In this document: positions 17,133-26,531 of the stretch, piece after piece | Position numbering within the stretch: position 1 is the first letter of the stretch | Layout: each line of letters starts with the position of its first letter | Origin: B1 sp964355075 | Lineage (GTDB): Bacteria; Bacteroidota; Bacteroidia; UKL13-3 | DNA: 64,000 bases | Direction: 5' to 3' | NCBI GenBank assembly: GCA_964355075.1 | Contig: CAYHCF010000009.1 | Coordinates: 1 to 64,000 of the forward strand | Position numbers and translations under genes: made by a program | Notes under the pieces: model-generated | What the model was told of the DNA's origin: nothing | Seen by the model: the letters and a program-made list of their open reading frames with translations, nothing else | Databases searched by the model: none

Positions 17133-19112
17133 TTACGGATTGGATTTAATGGTAAAGTATGCTTTCGTTCCCACACCTACCTCACTTTCCAGCCATAATT
17201 TCCCCTGGTTTTGTTCAACATATTCTTTGCACAACTTCAAACCCAATCCCGTACCTTTTTCATTTTTGGTTCCATATGAGGTATAATGTTCGCCCGTCAC
17301 AAATATTTTATTCAGCACTTCACTGCTGATCCCAACCCCATTATCCTCAATACAAAATTCAATACTATCCTCGTCGGTATAGCGTGAACTTATCGTAATT
17401 TTCCCTCCGGGATTTGTGAATTTTATGGCATTACTGACCAGGTTTCTTAAAACTAAATTCAGGTGATTGTTATCTATATAAACAAGGGTTCTATCTGTAA
17501 TATGACTGTTCAGGGCAATGTTTTTATCCCCGGTTTGAATTTTATACAAATCAATGACATTGTTTGCTGAAGTTCTGAAGTCTAATAATTCGGGCGAACT
17601 TTGAATTCCGTTTAACTGGCCTCTCGACCAAATCAGCAAATTTTCGAGCGTAAGGTTAAGTGCAACCACATTGTTTCGAATATTTTTGAGTGCATTTTTC
17701 AAATCCTCAAAAGAAATATCATCTTCAGCCACCCATTTTAACACACTCCCCAATGATTGTACCGGAGCCCTCAAGTCGTGCGCTATTATTGAAAAAACCT
17801 TATCCTTGGTAATGTTTAATATCTTCAGATCATCCGACTGAATATTTAATTGAGCCGTTTTTTCTTCTAATATGCTTGCCTGATTTTTGTTAATTTCTTT
17901 TAAAGCCACAGAAAGATCTTCCACTTCGGCAAATACATTGGAGAATTTTTTGGTAAGCGTAAACCCCTGAATAAAAGCAAAGAAAAAAATTTCTGCAGGA
18001 AGTACGAAAAGTGTGGAAATATATCCCTGACTATATAAAATATCATTTAATCCGGTCACAAAAACGATCAAATAACCCGAAAATACCAATATGCTGTATC
18101 TTCTTTTATGGATAAGCACTTTAATAAGAATATTCAGAATATACAGGAGTAAAATAGCATTAAAAACTAAATGATAAGGTATGATTTCTGATGAAACCTT
18201 AACCGGGCTGAAAAGGAAAAACAAGGCAAATACAATGTTTAAAAAAGTAATGATCTTTAATACCCTTTGGTTAATATCTCTTTTAAACATGCTGCACAAA
18301 TAGTGAATACCAAAAAGTAACATGAGAACCAGGGAAATAAATTCAGTTTTAACCATCATTTCCCAAGAAATAGGAAAATTAAATTGTCTGAATATGATCT
18401 CTCCGGTACTAGCAATACGAAGGGAAGAAAACAAACAAAGCAAAGCGAAATATAAAGAAGTTTTTTCGTTGGTTTTGATATAATAAAAGGCAATAAAATA
18501 GCAGAATAAAACAAACAGAGCCCCTGTTAAAAATGAAAACATAATTAATTTCTGTTTCGAGTTGTTTCCCATGAGCGAGGCTTTGGCAATGCTGGGGGTA
18601 TACCATATTCCACCTTCCCGGTAATTGTAATTAGAAACTTCCAAGGCTATTTCGATGGTATCACTGATAATATCAAAATAAACGGTTTGCGGTCTGAATT
18701 CCGGTTTTGAATTCTCTTCATTTTTAGCAAAAACACCCACACTTGAGTGCAATTGGCCGTTCACATACAAATTGTAGTTTGTGCCTATCGCATACAGTTT
18801 TAATACTAAGTGTTTATCTTCTTGCTGATGTTTGACTAAGCGAATCAGATAAGTGCCGAATCCATATTTAGGTAAATTTAACGCATTCCAGTTTCCGGGT
18901 ACGGTAATGGGCCTGCCTTGTGCTAAAACAGTTGAATCCGTACAAATATCATGATATGTTTTTCCCCAGTAAAAAGTCCAGCCCTTATCCAACAATACAA
19001 TTTTATTGCTGAAGTCAATTGTAACGGGTTGCGCAGCCTGGCCCAAAGCATTTTTATTGATGCATAAGCAAAAAAGAATGATCCCATAAAAATATAACCT
19101 GTATCCGCGCAT
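17133..19112 (-). CDS. 7TM-type membrane sensor histidine kinase
   Basis: 659 residues. Signal peptide 1-24. Residues 28-175 form a periplasmic jelly-roll sensor of the 7TMR-DISM class (GWTFYWGK, VPGNWNALNLPKYGFGTY). Seven hydrophobic segments lie between about 188 and 385, then a coiled coil (395-435). The HisKA H-box is SIIAHDLRAP with His445. The HATPase has the N-box NLVSNAIKF, then DNGVGIS and GTGLGLKL. No response regulator lies beside it, so the partner is elsewhere. The sensor fold suggests binding of a sugar or similar small ligand; that is inference. Confidence 0.92.
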   Translation of the reverse strand: MRGYRLYFYGIILFCLCINKNALGQAAQPVTIDFSNKIVLLDKGWTFYWGKTYHDICTDSTVLAQGRPITVPGNWNALNLPKYGFGTYLIRLVKHQQEDKHLVLKLYAIGTNYNLYVNGQLHSSVGVFAKNEENSKPEFRPQTVYFDIISDTIEIALEVSNYNYREGGIWYTPSIAKASLMGNNSKQKLIMFSFLTGALFVLFCYFIAFYYIKTNEKTSLYFALLCLFSSLRIASTGEIIFRQFNFPISWEMMVKTEFISLVLMLLFGIHYLCSMFKRDINQRVLKIITFLNIVFALFFLFSPVKVSSEIIPYHLVFNAILLLYILNILIKVLIHKRRYSILVFSGYLIVFVTGLNDILYSQGYISTLFVLPAEIFFFAFIQGFTLTKKFSNVFAEVEDLSVALKEINKNQASILEEKTAQLNIQSDDLKILNITKDKVFSIIAHDLRAPVQSLGSVLKWVAEDDISFEDLKNALKNIRNNVVALNLTLENLLIWSRGQLNGIQSSPELLDFRTSANNVIDLYKIQTGDKNIALNSHITDRTLVYIDNNHLNLVLRNLVSNAIKFTNPGGKITISSRYTDEDSIEFCIEDNGVGISSEVLNKIFVTGEHYTSYGTKNEKGTGLGLKLCKEYVEQNQGKLWLESEVGVGTKAYFTIKSNP

Positions 19113-19189
19113 GATGCCTATTCCCGAATTGAAAGCTGCAAGTAAAAGATTTTTCGTGTTCTATAAAAGGATTTTTTTTTCTTTGTAAG

Positions 19190-20017
19190 GTGTCAAAAAA
19201 ATTTGCCAGCCAATTTGAATTGTTTATCAATCAAATTTATAAAGGGGAACTTGTGAAAAATAATTGCGGAGATAGCACGCTCCGGAATTACTATTTCCCT
19301 AAATTCAAATTGCTTATTCAATTGGTTGAGTATGAGTGGTTGACTAAAAGAATTGACAAGCCTAACCTGTTTCAGGAACATTTTATGGATGCTTCCAGAC
19401 AGCAATGTCGTTTATTAAATATTTGGGAAGACAGGTGGATTTTAAAAAGAAATCTGGTCGAAAGCAGCATTCGTAACTACTTGGGTATTAACCAAAAAAT
19501 ATCGGCCAGAACCTGTACTGTAGAAAAATTAGATAAACAACAAACGGACCTGTTCTTCAATCAAAACCACATTCAGGGTGCAACCGGCTATGCATACAAA
19601 ACAGGGTTATTTCATAAAAACAAGTTGGTAGCAGCCATTGCTTTCAGCAAGTCAAGAATAATGCTGGATGGCCCAAACTTATACCGCTCCTACGAATTGG
19701 TAAGATTTTCGAACTTGCTTAATTACACCGTTGTAGGTGGTTTAGGAAAACTCCTAAAACATTTTTTGGATCAAAAACACGCAAAGCATATCATGACATA
19801 CATTGATTTGGATTATGGTACTGGTGATGGATTTATAAAACTTGGATTTAAAAAATCTTCTTATACGGATCCAATTCTTTTTAGGATTAGCAAAGAAAAT
19901 CAACAAAGAACCTATCTTAAAAATGCAAAATTGAATGATGAAATATTTGATGAAAAATCTTTCATCGGAATCAACGCAGGCAACCTTAAACTTATACGCG
20001 ATTCAAGAACATTCTGA
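19190..20017 (+). CDS. GNAT-like protein of unknown function, coupled to miaA
   Basis: 275 residues from a GTG start (19190). I do not recognise the family with confidence. The C-terminal half has a pattern seen in phage-type GNAT-like proteins: FFNQNHIQG, GLFHKNKLVAAIAFSKSR, YELVRFSNL, VVGGLGKLLKHFL and GDGFIKLGFK. This suggests an acetyltransferase-type fold acting on a nucleobase or small molecule. The N-terminal 100 residues are helical and basic. The stop shares one base with the miaA start (TGATG at 20015-20019), so the two are co-translated; a link to nucleic-acid modification is possible but not shown. Confidence 0.6.
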   Translation: MSKKFASQFELFINQIYKGELVKNNCGDSTLRNYYFPKFKLLIQLVEYEWLTKRIDKPNLFQEHFMDASRQQCRLLNIWEDRWILKRNLVESSIRNYLGINQKISARTCTVEKLDKQQTDLFFNQNHIQGATGYAYKTGLFHKNKLVAAIAFSKSRIMLDGPNLYRSYELVRFSNLLNYTVVGGLGKLLKHFLDQKHAKHIMTYIDLDYGTGDGFIKLGFKKSSYTDPILFRISKENQQRTYLKNAKLNDEIFDEKSFIGINAGNLKLIRDSRTF

Positions 20018-20952
20018 TGTGGAATAATACCTATAATTTGCTGGTAATATTGGGCCCGACTGCCAGTGGCAAAACAAAATTGGCAGTGCATTTAGCCCAT
20101 GCTTTAAATGCCGAAATTATAAGCGCAGACTCAAGGCAGGTGTACCGCGACATGAATATTGGAACCGGAAAAGATTACCAGGAATATTCCATTAACGGTA
20201 AGCTTATCCCCTATCATTTAATTGATATTTTGGAGGCAGGATCAAAGTACCATGTAAACCGCTTCAAAGAGGATTTTGAAAATGCTTTTTCCGACATTCA
20301 GAGACGAAATATATTGCCCATCCTTTGCGGAGGAAGTGGTTTATATATTCATTCCATTTTAGCTGATTTTACTTTTACCGCTGTTCCAAAAAATGAATCC
20401 ATCCGAGAAAATTTAAATACGAAAAGTTTAGTTGAGCTTCAACATATATTTAATGATTTACCAAAAACTGCATATACGCATCTTGCCGATTTAACTACAC
20501 AAAAAAGAAGTATCAGGGCAATTGAAATTTGTTTGTTTCTGAACCAAAATCCCGAATTCAGGCCAGACCAAATCATTGAAAAGAAACCAATGATTATTGG
20601 AATAAACCCGGATTTGGAAACCAGAAGAGAGCGTATTTCTAACCGGCTCAAACAACGACTGAAAGAGGGTTTGGTGGAAGAAGTTGCCAGTTTGGCCGGC
20701 AAAGGTATTGACACCAGCCTGTTTGAGTACTATGGTCTGGAATACAAATTTGTCTGGCGTTTTCTTCAAAATCAAATCAATGAACAACAACTGTTCGAAT
20801 TACTCGAAATTGCCATTCATCAGTATGCAAAGCGGCAAATGACCTATTTCAGGAAAATGGAAAAAGACGGGATAAAGATAAATTGGATAAACGGCGACTT
20901 AAGTTTTGAAGATCAGATTAGCGAAGCCATGAAAATTATGGACAAAAATTAA
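20017..20952 (+). CDS. miaA: tRNA dimethylallyltransferase MiaA
   Basis: 311 residues, normal length. It transfers dimethylallyl to A37 of tRNAs reading UNN codons. The P-loop GPTASGKT is near residues 13-20. The substrate-binding ISADSRQVYRDMNIGTGK follows at about 36-53, then GGSGLYIHS. The C-terminal YAKRQMTYFRK is the signature tRNA-binding end. The start overlaps the stop of the upstream unknown gene (TGATG). No clear terminator follows. Confidence 0.95.
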   Translation: MWNNTYNLLVILGPTASGKTKLAVHLAHALNAEIISADSRQVYRDMNIGTGKDYQEYSINGKLIPYHLIDILEAGSKYHVNRFKEDFENAFSDIQRRNILPILCGGSGLYIHSILADFTFTAVPKNESIRENLNTKSLVELQHIFNDLPKTAYTHLADLTTQKRSIRAIEICLFLNQNPEFRPDQIIEKKPMIIGINPDLETRRERISNRLKQRLKEGLVEEVASLAGKGIDTSLFEYYGLEYKFVWRFLQNQINEQQLFELLEIAIHQYAKRQMTYFRKMEKDGIKINWINGDLSFEDQISEAMKIMDKN

Positions 20953-20982
20953 ATATTAACATTTTTTTAAGGAGAATTGTAT

Positions 20983-20990
20983 TAAATTTG
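20983..20990 (+). promoter_or_regulatory. possible -7 box TAAATTTG before the T9SS protein at 21010
   Basis: TAAATTTG matches TAnnTTTG, 20 bp before the ATG at 21010. The same 8-mer recurs next to the start codon. The region is very AT-rich and no -33 box is clear, so this is weak. Confidence 0.35.
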
Positions 20991-21009
20991 ATTATAAATT
21001 AAATTTGAA

Positions 21010-21741
21010 ATGAAAAAACTTACCATCATAGGAGCCTTAATTTTAGCTTCCATTACTACTTTTGCGCAACCTTGTACACCCGATTTAACCCTTACCAAAC
21101 CGGGTATTAAGCCAGCTGATTTGCCCAACGGTTATGTTGGCCAGCCTTATTCTGAGGTTATTTCATTAATGGTTCCTTTAGATACCATCGCAAAATTTAA
21201 CGGAACTGATTATGCCATACGGGTTGATTCGGCCACAGTGATTTATATGAGTGAATTTCCAGCTACTTTTGGGTATGAATGTGATAAGGTTAGCCGTACC
21301 TGGAATGGTGGACAGCGGGGTTGCGCAAGATTTTACGGAAATCCGACAGTCAGTCTCATCGGTACTTATAAGATTTGGGTAAAAACCAGAACTTTCTTTA
21401 AAATTATTGGCATTACCAGTAATTTCGATCAAATAGATTCAAGTTATGTAACCTTTAATATTTTGATGCCAAATAGCGTTAAAGAATCTATGAAGGCTCG
21501 CAGCTTAAAGATTTTCCCGAATCCTGCATCTAATTTCCTGAGCGTTTATCCTGAAACCTATAATGCATCGGCCATTTATACCATTTACAATATTTTGGGT
21601 CAGAATTTTGATACAGAAAAAACATTCTCGCCAAACACCGGAGAAGTAAAGATTAACATATCTCAGTTTAATCCGGGAGTATATTTTATTAAATGCGAAT
21701 CCATGGGTAAAACAGCTGTTTCAAGGTTTGTAAAAGATTAA
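21010..21741 (+). CDS. secreted protein with T9SS sorting domain
   Basis: 243 residues. Signal peptide 1-19 (ALILASITTFAQ). The body (25-155) is beta-rich, with CTPDLTLTKPGI and GYVGQPYSEVISLMVP resembling Ig-like or cadherin-like bacterial surface domains, and CDKVSRTWNGGQRGCARF with paired Cys. The C-terminal 75 residues are a T9SS tail (LKIFPNPASNFLSVYPE ending VSRFVKD). It is the first of two genes with a lipoprotein directly after it (5 bp spacing). The specific function is unknown. Confidence 0.8.
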   Translation: MKKLTIIGALILASITTFAQPCTPDLTLTKPGIKPADLPNGYVGQPYSEVISLMVPLDTIAKFNGTDYAIRVDSATVIYMSEFPATFGYECDKVSRTWNGGQRGCARFYGNPTVSLIGTYKIWVKTRTFFKIIGITSNFDQIDSSYVTFNILMPNSVKESMKARSLKIFPNPASNFLSVYPETYNASAIYTIYNILGQNFDTEKTFSPNTGEVKINISQFNPGVYFIKCESMGKTAVSRFVKD

Positions 21742-21746
21742 AATTT

Positions 21747-22133
21747 GTGTTCAAAAACTTAATTTATTTAGGTTTTCTTCTTTCCATAATTTCCTGCCAC
21801 AAAGAATCAGATTGCGATAGCCATCTAATGGGGTCAATCTCTGAAATTCAATATAAGGATACGATTCAACTGGGTTCAAGCGAAATATACCAGATAAAAG
21901 TGGCCGGTTTTAATGGCTGTAGTCACCTTGAATCCATCAGTGAAAATATTACCGGGAAAGAAATCATTATTACCGGAACCATCTATAATAAAGGCTGCGT
22001 TTGCACCCTGATAGCTCCTTTTTTCGATGCAATATATACCTTCAACCCAACTACTACCGGAACCTATATTCTGAAATTTACCAAAGACCTGAAAGCCGTT
22101 TATCTCATTGATACGGTTTACGTGAAGTTATAA
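21747..22133 (+). CDS. lipoprotein of unknown function
   Basis: 128 residues from a GTG start at 21747. A hydrophobic leader with lipobox LSIISC (Cys at about 17), then HKESDCDSH. The mature part is a single beta-type domain with two further Cys (GCVCTLIAPF). It starts 5 bp after the T9SS protein stop and is probably co-transcribed with it. Its last codons form one copy of a 27-bp direct repeat, found again 320 bp downstream. Confidence 0.6.
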   Translation: MFKNLIYLGFLLSIISCHKESDCDSHLMGSISEIQYKDTIQLGSSEIYQIKVAGFNGCSHLESISENITGKEIIITGTIYNKGCVCTLIAPFFDAIYTFNPTTTGTYILKFTKDLKAVYLIDTVYVKL

Positions 22134-22471
22134 ATTTGCGATTTTAGATTTTAGATTTACGATTCAATGTCGTTTAATTAACGCTTTTGAGAAGGAGGTT
22201 AACCTTGGCTACACCGTTTGAGAATCCTTCGGCAAGCTCAGGATGACACGCTAGCCCGTTATATTTGGCAATGATTTTAGCGAGATAAATTTTTTGCAAA
22301 GCAAAAAATTTATCTCGCTAAAATCACTAATTCACATGAATTACGAAATGTCATCCTGAGCCAGTCGAAGGATCGCGGTGAAAGCATATCCTGCCACGGT
22401 TTTTAGTTAATTTGCAATAATAAAGCCGATATTCTCTTTACTAAAAGTTATAAATTTGCGATTTTAGATTT
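22125..22471. repeat. 27-bp direct repeats bracketing a repeat-rich insert
   Basis: A 27-bp sequence beginning AAGTTATAAATTTGCGATTT occurs identically at 22125-22151 and 22445-22471, 320 bp apart. The first copy covers the end of the lipoprotein gene. Between them lie the nested inverted repeats at 22222-22374. This looks like a duplication or insertion next to a gene end. Confidence 0.75.
22222..22374. mobile_element. nested inverted-repeat element (MITE-like)
   Basis: The outer arms at 22222-22249 and 22349-22374 are imperfect inverted repeats containing CCTTCGGCAAGCTCAGGATG and TGTCATCCTGAGCCAGTCGA, a type of dispersed repeat common in this phylum. The inner arms at 22273-22297 and 22301-22325 are a perfect 25-bp inverted repeat around an AAA loop. 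No coding frame is inside. It is a non-autonomous palindromic element or a very strong hairpin. Confidence 0.75.
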
Positions 22472-22478
22472 ACGATTT

Positions 22479-22992
22479 TTGTCTATTCACCAATTCCACT
22501 GTGTCCTCCGTGTGTCTTGCTCTCTGAGGCCTCTGTGGTTAAAAAAATCTTTATTAACCAGAAGGAATACTCAAGGAAAAACAAAGTTCACAATTAATCT
22601 ATCTGTCTGGAATTATTAAAATTCTTCGGCATTCAGCTGGAATTTGCTTTATTAAATACGTTTAATCTGCATTTGTCAACCTTTTATAGAATTGATTTCT
22701 TTTGTGATTTTATTTACATTAAAACAGATTAGATACTTCAAACAATTCTATATGTTTGATTAATACCACTATACATAATAGTTAGGTAAACAATGTCACT
22801 CATAAACCTACATGGCATTAAAAGCGTCTTAGAATAAACCTAAAATCCTTTAATTTCATCCATTAAAATCAATATTACTGCAACTAACATTGATATTTGT
22901 CATATTTTATTAATTCTATTTAAATAAATTTTGCTACCTGAAAACACAACCTAAAAATTTCAAGTTTTAACAAACCTCTTAATATTCAATCC
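22479..22992. repeat. dispersed repeat (CTGTGTCCTCCGTGTGTC family) then AT-rich spacer
   Basis: 22479-22572 is a copy of a repeat about 93 bp long that recurs at 26371-26463, sharing CTGTGTCCTCCGTGTGTC, GCCTCTGTGGTTAAAAAA and AAGGAAT. The rest, to the ATG at 22993, is AT-rich with no gene seen. Confidence 0.75.
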
Positions 22993-23952
22993 ATGAAAAA
23001 TTGCACTATTTCTCCTAAATTTTTTGCCATCGTAATAGCTTTGGTTTTATTAATACCCGCAAGCGCACAAAATGTGGGTATCAATTCAACAGCTGCTAGT
23101 CCGGATGCCTCAGCCATGCTCGATGTTGTAAGTACTTCAAAAGGGCTTCTCATACCCAGAGTAAGTTTATCCTCATTAACCGATGCATCAACTATTTCGT
23201 CTCCTGCCACCAGTTTATTGGTATATAATTCAAATGCCGCTCTATCAGGTGGCGTAGGTTATTACTATAATTCGGGTACCACAGGCTCACCTACCTGGAC
23301 AAGATTAGTTACCAGCAATTCATCGGGTGTTACCACTATTGGAGGAGCAAGCGATTACACAAAATTTGAAGCAGATGGAACCATGGAGTTTAATGGTGCC
23401 GCTACAGTATGGGATGATGTGATGGTGTTTCCGGATGGAACCAGCCGAGGAGGTAGTAACCCTCCTACATGGGGCACCCAATTTAAAAATAATTCAGGTT
23501 CACAGGGTGTTTTTTTATGGATGTTTAGTGAAGGTACTGAACAGGAATTGTATTTTACAGTTCAAATTCCACATGGGTATAAGATTGGTAGTACAATTTA
23601 TCCGCATGTTCATTGGACTTCCGTTACCGGAATTCCTTCAGGAACTAATGTGGTTTGGGGACTTGAATATACAGTAGTAGCAGTTGCCGGAGCCTTTCCA
23701 ACCACTCAAACATTAACAGCAAATTCTGTTATCTCAGCAGTTGGAACTCCTTCAGGTACAGGTCAGCATTTAATAACAGCTCTTGGAAGTATTTCAGGAT
23801 CAGGTGTTGGAATCAGTACTGTTTTTGTTTGCAGAGTATATAGAAAAGCTGCAGATGCCGCTGATACATTTGGCAATTCAGTTGGTCTCTTAGGCATAGA
23901 TTTTCATATTGAAAAAGACACCTATGGAAGCCGGTCTGACTTCACTAAATAA
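22993..23952 (+). CDS. secreted protein with tail-fibre-like features
   Basis: 319 residues. Signal peptide 1-25 (IVIALVLLIPASAQ). Then NVGINSTAASPDASAMLDV and KGLLIPRVSL, a start typical of Bacteroidota surface proteins that resemble phage tail fibres. The C-terminal half contains FTVQIPHGYKIGSTIYPHVHW and FVCRVYRKAADAADTFG, a beta-sandwich-like domain reminiscent of phage structural proteins. There is no T9SS tail. It lies 51 bp upstream of a T9SS protein and is probably co-expressed with it. Function unknown. Confidence 0.7.
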   Translation: MKNCTISPKFFAIVIALVLLIPASAQNVGINSTAASPDASAMLDVVSTSKGLLIPRVSLSSLTDASTISSPATSLLVYNSNAALSGGVGYYYNSGTTGSPTWTRLVTSNSSGVTTIGGASDYTKFEADGTMEFNGAATVWDDVMVFPDGTSRGGSNPPTWGTQFKNNSGSQGVFLWMFSEGTEQELYFTVQIPHGYKIGSTIYPHVHWTSVTGIPSGTNVVWGLEYTVVAVAGAFPTTQTLTANSVISAVGTPSGTGQHLITALGSISGSGVGISTVFVCRVYRKAADAADTFGNSVGLLGIDFHIEKDTYGSRSDFTK

Positions 23953-24003
23953 TCACCATATTTTTCATAAGATATTTCTCAGGATTCATAATAATTATAT
24001 GTG

Positions 24004-26142
24004 ATGAAAAATTGGACAAAAATTTATGCAGTTATTGTTTTTTCAATAATCGCAGCACTTTATCCGGAAATTAACTTAGCCCAGGGATTAGTGAATAATG
24101 GTGCATACCTGGTTGTTACATCCGGAACCAGCGTCTATGTTGACGGAAGCAGTGGAAATTATACCAGTGAATCGAGTGGAATCATTAATACTTCCGGAAC
24201 CACAACCTTGATTTTAGAAGGAAATTGGGTGAACAATTCATCTAATACGGGTTTTAGTACAAGCGGATCCACGTTGGAATTAGCTGGAACTACTCAATCC
24301 ATTGCTGGTAACCAGGCAAGTTCATTTTATATTATTGATGGAAATGGAACCGGAACCTGCTCTATCAGTCAAAACATTACTGTTACTAATACCTTAGATT
24401 TGGGTGCCAGCCAGGTTTTTGACATGAATGGAAAAACACTCACATTGAGCGGAGCCATTTCAGGTACGGGAAAAATTAAAGGATCTTCAACTTCTAATTT
24501 AGTAATAGATGGAAGTGGAACGTTTGGAACCATGTATTTTGATCAAACTACTCCCAGTACAAGCAATAAGCTCAATAACCTCACCTATAACCGGAGTGGC
24601 GTAACATTTACAATCGGGAATGCCCTTCAGGTAAGTGGCACCATCACGCCTACAGCAGGAACACTGGCAACCGGAGATTTTCTTACCCTGCTTTCTACTG
24701 CCTCCTCAACAGCCTCCATTGCACAGGGAAGTGGAACGTACATTTCGGGCAATGCTACAGTTCAGAGATATATACCTGCCGGAACCAGAAGATATAGGTT
24801 TTTAAGTAGTCCGGTGGCATCTGCAACATTGAACGGACTAATAGATAACATTTATATAACCGGAAATGGGGGTGTTGGAGGATTTGATGTAACAACAAGC
24901 AATTCCCCTTCAGCTTATAGATATGATGAAACGGTAACCACCGGGAATGCAGATAATGGTTGGGATCCCTTTACCAGTCCTTCCGACGCAATGACATCTG
25001 GACGAGGATACCGCATCCTGATCAGAGGCGACCGTTCGGATGCAGGAAGATTAAACGGATCCGTTACTTCCCAAAATGCAGTTACCCTTGATTTAACCGG
25101 AGCTGTTAATAAGGGCGATATTTCGGCAAGCTTTGCAAGCTATACCAGCAGTGGAACCGCAGCCAATGATGGGTGGAACTTAATGGGAAATCCCTACCCA
25201 AGTAACCTCGATTGGAATGCCCTGTATGATGCCGGTGATTTTTCTAATGTTGATCCTACCATGTACCAGAGAGATGTGGTAAGTGGGGCATATACAAATT
25301 ACAATGCATTATCCAACTCCGGAACAGGAAGCCAGATTATCAACTCTTTTGCCGGATTTTTTGTGCAGTTTACGGGTGTTCCGACTGCCACCTTCAAAGA
25401 ATCCCGGAAAACAGCGACAGCCGGTCCCTCCTATTATAAATCCAAAGAAAACGAACTGCTAATTAAGTTCGAATATGACACTGCCAACAGTGATTTGTTG
25501 CTATTAAAGTTCGTGAACAACGCCAAATCAACTTATGATAGAATGGAAGATTCCAGAAAATTGATGAACGAAACCATGAACCTCTTTTCTAAGTCGGCCG
25601 ATAACGAATCCCTATGCACAGATTTAAGAAATACCAGTGATTTAGATGCAGAATATGTTGTCCCACTATACGTTTCCGGACCAAATGCAAATTACAAATT
25701 GAAGTTTGATGGCCATAGCACCTTTGCCGCTAATGATTTATTTCTTGAAGATAGATTTTTAGACAAAAAGTATGCTATCAGCCAAAACCCGGAATATGCA
25801 TTTGCCATTACCAGCGATGTAAAAACTAAAAACGACCGGTTTAATATAATTTTCAGAAAAGCTGAACCCAATGGGTTATCTGACCCGATAAGTGAAAACA
25901 AAAACTTCACGCTTTTCCCGAACCCAGCCAACGAAAATATTAATCTCAAACTTACCAGTACCCATAGTGGATTTTATACCTATGTGGTTTATGATCAGTT
26001 GGGTAATAAACTCAAAAATGGGGATTTTGAGTTTTCAAACCAGCGACTCCTTACCTTAAATACTGAATCATGGAGTAATGGTATTTATTATATCAAGTTA
26101 TTAAGTAATAATCATTCACAAACTATTAAATTCATAAAGTAA
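24004..26142 (+). CDS. T9SS-sorted surface protein, beta-rich
   Basis: 712 residues from the ATG at 24004; a GTG directly before it (24001) is possible. Signal peptide to about residue 27. The first third is Gly/Ser/Thr-rich (GSSGNYTSESSG, TLTLSGAISGTGKIKGSS), as in surface beta-helix proteins. The middle has GWNLMGNPYPSNLDWN, a motif common in Bacteroidota T9SS cargo. The C-terminal 80 residues are a sorting domain (FTLFPNPANENINLKL ending HSQTIKFIK). The stop overlaps the next ATG (TAATG), coupling it to a small membrane protein. Confidence 0.85.
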   Translation: MKNWTKIYAVIVFSIIAALYPEINLAQGLVNNGAYLVVTSGTSVYVDGSSGNYTSESSGIINTSGTTTLILEGNWVNNSSNTGFSTSGSTLELAGTTQSIAGNQASSFYIIDGNGTGTCSISQNITVTNTLDLGASQVFDMNGKTLTLSGAISGTGKIKGSSTSNLVIDGSGTFGTMYFDQTTPSTSNKLNNLTYNRSGVTFTIGNALQVSGTITPTAGTLATGDFLTLLSTASSTASIAQGSGTYISGNATVQRYIPAGTRRYRFLSSPVASATLNGLIDNIYITGNGGVGGFDVTTSNSPSAYRYDETVTTGNADNGWDPFTSPSDAMTSGRGYRILIRGDRSDAGRLNGSVTSQNAVTLDLTGAVNKGDISASFASYTSSGTAANDGWNLMGNPYPSNLDWNALYDAGDFSNVDPTMYQRDVVSGAYTNYNALSNSGTGSQIINSFAGFFVQFTGVPTATFKESRKTATAGPSYYKSKENELLIKFEYDTANSDLLLLKFVNNAKSTYDRMEDSRKLMNETMNLFSKSADNESLCTDLRNTSDLDAEYVVPLYVSGPNANYKLKFDGHSTFAANDLFLEDRFLDKKYAISQNPEYAFAITSDVKTKNDRFNIIFRKAEPNGLSDPISENKNFTLFPNPANENINLKLTSTHSGFYTYVVYDQLGNKLKNGDFEFSNQRLLTLNTESWSNGIYYIKLLSNNHSQTIKFIK

Positions 26143-26327
26143 TGAAAAAGAATACGATTGCATGTATCCTGGTATTTTGCATAATACTTGCTATCAATCA
26201 CTTATGGGCTCAACCGGGTTTCGATGATGATGTTCAGGATACTCCTATTGATGGAGGTATTGGTTTTCTTGTGGCGAGTGGCATTGCTTATGGAATTGCC
26301 AAACTAAAATCGATAAAAGAAAAATAG
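26142..26327 (+). CDS. small protein with PID-type C-terminal sorting-like helix
   Basis: 61 residues. An N-terminal hydrophobic signal (IACILVFCIILAINHLWAQ) is followed by an acidic linker, then TPIDGGIGFLVASGIAYGI and a basic end (KSIKEK). The P-I-D motif plus a short hydrophobic helix plus a basic tail matches a recurrent Bacteroidota C-terminal signal that I recall being called PID-CTERM. Nearly all of the protein is signal. Its ATG shares a base with the stop of the T9SS gene, so it is translated with it. A role as a small membrane partner is inference. Confidence 0.7.
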   Translation: MKKNTIACILVFCIILAINHLWAQPGFDDDVQDTPIDGGIGFLVASGIAYGIAKLKSIKEK

Positions 26328-26370
26328 GATTTATATTTAGCCCTGAGACTTTTGAAGGGCACAATGTAAA

Positions 26371-26530
26371 TTGTCTCTTCACCTTCTTCTCTGTGTCCTC
26401 CGTGTGTCTTTCTCTCTGTGGCCTCTGTGGTTAAAAAATTATTTATTATCCATAAGGAATTATTAAAAACTAAAACCCATCAAATTTTCTAATCTGTAAT
26501 TTGTAATCTGCAATCTGTAATTTGCAATCC
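26371..26530. repeat. dispersed phrase repeats between convergent genes
   Basis: 26371-26463 is the second copy of the CTGTGTCCTCCGTGTGTC repeat (first at 22479-22572). It is followed at about 26488-26528 by AATCTGTAATTTGTAATCTG iterated about four times with variation. It ends at the stop of the CBS-domain gene. Confidence 0.75.
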
Positions 26531-26531
26531 A

